A stretch of 33,308 bases of DNA from Lentisphaerota bacterium (GTDB lineage Bacteria; Verrucomicrobiota; Lentisphaeria; Oligosphaerales; JABHEG01). The DNA lies in contig JABHEG010000187.1 in assembly GCA_018676675.1 (NCBI GenBank), positions 1-33,308 of the forward strand, written 5' to 3'. The notes beneath the pieces are model-generated. The model saw nothing but the letters and a program-made list of their open reading frames with translations. It had not been told where the DNA came from and did not search any database. The position numbers and the translations under genes were made by a program. Each line of letters opens with the position of its first letter. Position 1 is the first letter of the stretch. Positions 31,311 to 33,308 of the stretch are shown one piece after another.

Positions 31311-32927
31311 ATGAACGAAAAAACAGCAAAAGCCGCTGTAATCTACGCCAGGACGAGCAGCGACGACCCCAAGGACAAAAACAAGCGGTCAGCACAACAG
31401 CAGGTTGAACAGTGCCAGCAGCTGGCCGCAGGCAATGGGTACAGCGTGGTGGGCGTCTACATTGATCGTGACACTACGGGTGCGCTATGGCCTGATGTAC
31501 CGGGCGCGGCCGTTGACGCAGTGACGACAGCCAAATATGGCGACCGTCGCAGGGCAGGCTTTACCAGTGTCGTTGAACTGCTTCAGTCGGGTCAAGCTAC
31601 CACGCTACTGGTTTGGAACACTACCCGCATAGCTCGCCCTATATCGTCCACGTTTAGAGGTTGGGTTATCGACTTCTTCCAAACCACGGGCGCAATGATC
31701 GACACCACGGAGAAGGGCCTCGTTGATTTATCCAATCTGTCCGACGAACTGATGCTCACCATTGAACAGACGATGAACCGACGAGAGCTAGACGCCAATA
31801 CCCGAAAGTCAATGAACGCTAGAGCCGATCTGAAAGTAGAAGGCAAGCTGATTGGCTCTCCTTGCTTGGGCTATGAAAGCATGGGAAAACAACGGGTGAT
31901 CATTGAAGAGGAGGAAGCGAAAACAGTACGCATGATCTTTGAACTATGGGCATTGAAACAATACGGATACCGCAAGACTATGCGCGCACTCATTGAGGCT
32001 GAGCGAAAAACCAAGTATGGCGGCAACTGGCATTCCAACACCATTGGTGCCATTCTGGCTAACCCTGCATATATCGGCAAATTCCGCAAGACCGACGGGA
32101 CATTGATCGACTCACCCATATATGACCGCATCGTATCCGATAGGCTTTGGTACGGTGCCCAAACGATACGGCGCAAGATGCCAACCACTGGCAATAAATC
32201 ACGTAACCAACCAGATAGGCTAACTGGCGGTTTGGCGGTGTGTGGTAACTGCGGGCGCAATCTCCGCGTAACTGAGACCATGTTCAAGCTGGCCAGTGGC
32301 GAGCAATACCGAGACCAGCATTACGGCTGCTACAATATCGAATGCAACAGCAGGGGACGGGTTAGCCGCAAGCAGCTAGACGAACTGGTGTCTATGTTGA
32401 TCGATACCAGCGACGAGACACAAACGATGATTGAAACGGTAAAGATCAGCAATGAAACATACGACAAGTGGCAGAACAAGCTGAATGCATTGGACGCAGA
32501 GAGAACGAAGCTGAACGATATACGGGGCGAATACTTGACGGATACCGACTTGCTGCTTTCAAAGTCTGACTTAGCCGCAGCCCTAAAAGCAATAGACGCC
32601 AAGGTTTCAACGGTGACGGCTGAAATTGACAGCATTAGTGAGAAGATAACAGCACTGAAACCAGACAAGGCAGATTGGAAGGCGTATGCAAGCTGGTTGT
32701 TTGAGCGTATCGAAGTCCACAAGGCCAGCCACGTAGACCTATACGTTATGCCCAATATCGCCATACGGGTCCCAATGCGCGTGGTAGAGCGCAACAGGCG
32801 GCATATCATGCCACTCTCTGAAACCAGCATTGCCAAACTGGCTGGCTTTAAGACGCAATCTGTTCAGTGGGCAGGATCGATCAACTTCCATCTACCAGAG
32901 GCTCCCGTTAGGTTCTACAGCCTCTGA
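31311..32927 (+). CDS. Large serine recombinase (site-specific integrase)
   Basis: A 538-residue large serine recombinase. The resolvase domain (1-150) starts AVIYARTSSDDPKDKN with the catalytic serine at S16 and an RSAQQQVEQCQQLA helix. The recombinase domain (about 175-270) has GKLIGSPCLGYESMG and NTIGAILANPAYIGKFR. The zinc ribbon (about 305-350) has CGNC and, later, YGCYNIEC. A coiled-coil-like stretch follows (about 385-460), and the length fits phage/ICE integrases. Base composition is clearly poorer in G+C than the neighbours and codon use differs, a sign of recent transfer. It is the outermost gene of an element whose left end interrupts the DUF4838 gene. The element's other genes and right end are not identified in the window. 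A nested hairpin terminator follows. Confidence 0.93.
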   Translation: MNEKTAKAAVIYARTSSDDPKDKNKRSAQQQVEQCQQLAAGNGYSVVGVYIDRDTTGALWPDVPGAAVDAVTTAKYGDRRRAGFTSVVELLQSGQATTLLVWNTTRIARPISSTFRGWVIDFFQTTGAMIDTTEKGLVDLSNLSDELMLTIEQTMNRRELDANTRKSMNARADLKVEGKLIGSPCLGYESMGKQRVIIEEEEAKTVRMIFELWALKQYGYRKTMRALIEAERKTKYGGNWHSNTIGAILANPAYIGKFRKTDGTLIDSPIYDRIVSDRLWYGAQTIRRKMPTTGNKSRNQPDRLTGGLAVCGNCGRNLRVTETMFKLASGEQYRDQHYGCYNIECNSRGRVSRKQLDELVSMLIDTSDETQTMIETVKISNETYDKWQNKLNALDAERTKLNDIRGEYLTDTDLLLSKSDLAAALKAIDAKVSTVTAEIDSISEKITALKPDKADWKAYASWLFERIEVHKASHVDLYVMPNIAIRVPMRVVERNRRHIMPLSETSIAKLAGFKTQSVQWAGSINFHLPEAPVRFYSL

Positions 32928-32937
32928 CACGATCAAC

Positions 32938-33007
32938 CGTAGGTAACAACCCAACCCAGCCACACCAAAGCCCTGCCAACCAATGGCGGGGCTTCTTGTT
33001 GCCTACG
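32938..33007 (+). terminator. Nested hairpin terminator of the recombinase gene
   Basis: The inner stem AAGCCCTGCCA (32968-32978) pairs with TGGCGGGGCTT (32984-32994) through one wobble, with loop ACCAA, followed by CTTGTT. An outer stem CGTAGGTAACAA (32938-32949) pairs with TTGTTGCCTACG (32996-33007), again with one wobble. The inner hairpin is a good intrinsic terminator 41 bp after the recombinase stop. The outer 12-bp arms are additional and could be a separate site. Confidence 0.75.
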
Positions 33008-33308
33008 TCAGCGCCCCATCACCCAGTGTGTTCTTGGGAAGTGCATTTCGCGCTCCCCATCAGTCCCCAAACAGAACCAGAAAGGAAACCCGACCATGCC
33101 AAGAGGAATCATCGACAAATCCCCCGAAGCCGTCCAGCGGAGAAAATTCGCAAGCGGCAGAGACGCCTGTAGGACGACGATTGATAGTCTGCACTGACGA
33201 CAACAGGAAGTTTGCACGGCGGGGGCCTGAAGCCCTCGGTGCGGAGCTCGGGAGTGTCAGTGTTGATGGCTGTTCGGGACGATGGCTCGGTTCGGGGTTG
33301 GCGGACGC
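33008..33308. other. Right-end region without a recognisable gene
   Basis: Apart from the very short frame at 33096-33197, nothing with family resemblance is visible on either strand. The G+C content rises again after about 33200, so the element's right end or a decayed junction may be here. The missing 5' part of the DUF4838 gene was not recognised in the last 110 bp. Confidence 0.4.
33096..33197 (+). CDS. Possible 33-codon small ORF downstream of the recombinase
   Basis: The ATG at 33096 is preceded by AAAGGA at 9-bp spacing. The product begins MPRGIIDKSPEAVQRRKFAS and ends soon after, at TGA 33195-33197. The hydrophilic start looks protein-like, but the tail (GRDACRTTIDSLH) crosses into sequence of different composition, so it may be a truncated element gene. 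The family is unknown. Confidence 0.3.
   Translation: MPRGIIDKSPEAVQRRKFASGRDACRTTIDSLH

Overview
The window looks like a chromosomal polysaccharide-utilisation region of a GC-rich (about 60% by eye) bacterium of the Planctomycetota/Verrucomicrobiota/Lentisphaerota/Kiritimatiellota type. This is an inference from large multidomain secreted carbohydrate-active proteins with signal peptides, lyase-type enzymes, an ECF sigma factor and no SusC/SusD pair. No ribosomal RNA or other phylogenetic marker is present to settle it.

Layout. (1) 1-561: a short tandem repeat and the 3' remnant of a GH4 glycosidase. (2) 822-10983, + strand: a metabolic run of PfkB-type sugar kinase, fucose/arabinose-type isomerase, IolB/KduI-type cupin isomerase, FGGY kinase, GlcD-like FAD oxidase, GlcF-like Fe-S protein, GH2 beta-glycosidase and class II aldolase. 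(3) 11008-19786, + strand: three large carbohydrate-active proteins, namely a cytoplasmic YetA/PcRGLX-like lyase-type protein, a secreted beta-helix protein and a secreted CBM + YetA/PcRGLX-like protein. (4) 19802-22804, - strand: a secreted esterase/discoidin-like/barrel fusion. (5) 23060-24672, + strand: an ECF sigma factor operon with two membrane proteins. (6) 24704-31269, - strand: PL11 rhamnogalacturonan lyase, SGNH sialate/rhamnogalacturonan acetylesterase and a 5'-truncated DUF4838 gene. (7) 31230-33308: a serine-recombinase element, lower in GC, whose left end sits in the DUF4838 gene.

How it may work together. PL11 lyase, YetA/PcRGLX-like proteins and an acetylesterase point to rhamnogalacturonan-I, whose backbone is L-rhamnose and D-galacturonate. 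The intracellular genes can be read as two branches: cupin isomerase (IolB/KduI superfamily) plus PfkB kinase for the unsaturated uronate, and aldose isomerase, FGGY kinase, class II aldolase and GlcD/GlcF-like lactate/glycolate-type oxidase for the deoxysugar. This is inference; none of the enzymes is a canonical Kdu/Kdg/Rha protein. No transporter gene is present in the window.

The most unusual sequence-level signal is that several gene junctions of the metabolic run carry short degenerate tandem repeats (units of 7, 9, 9, 10 and 14 bp). Two of them run through the stop codon of the preceding gene, and two consecutive junctions share the same 9-mer family.
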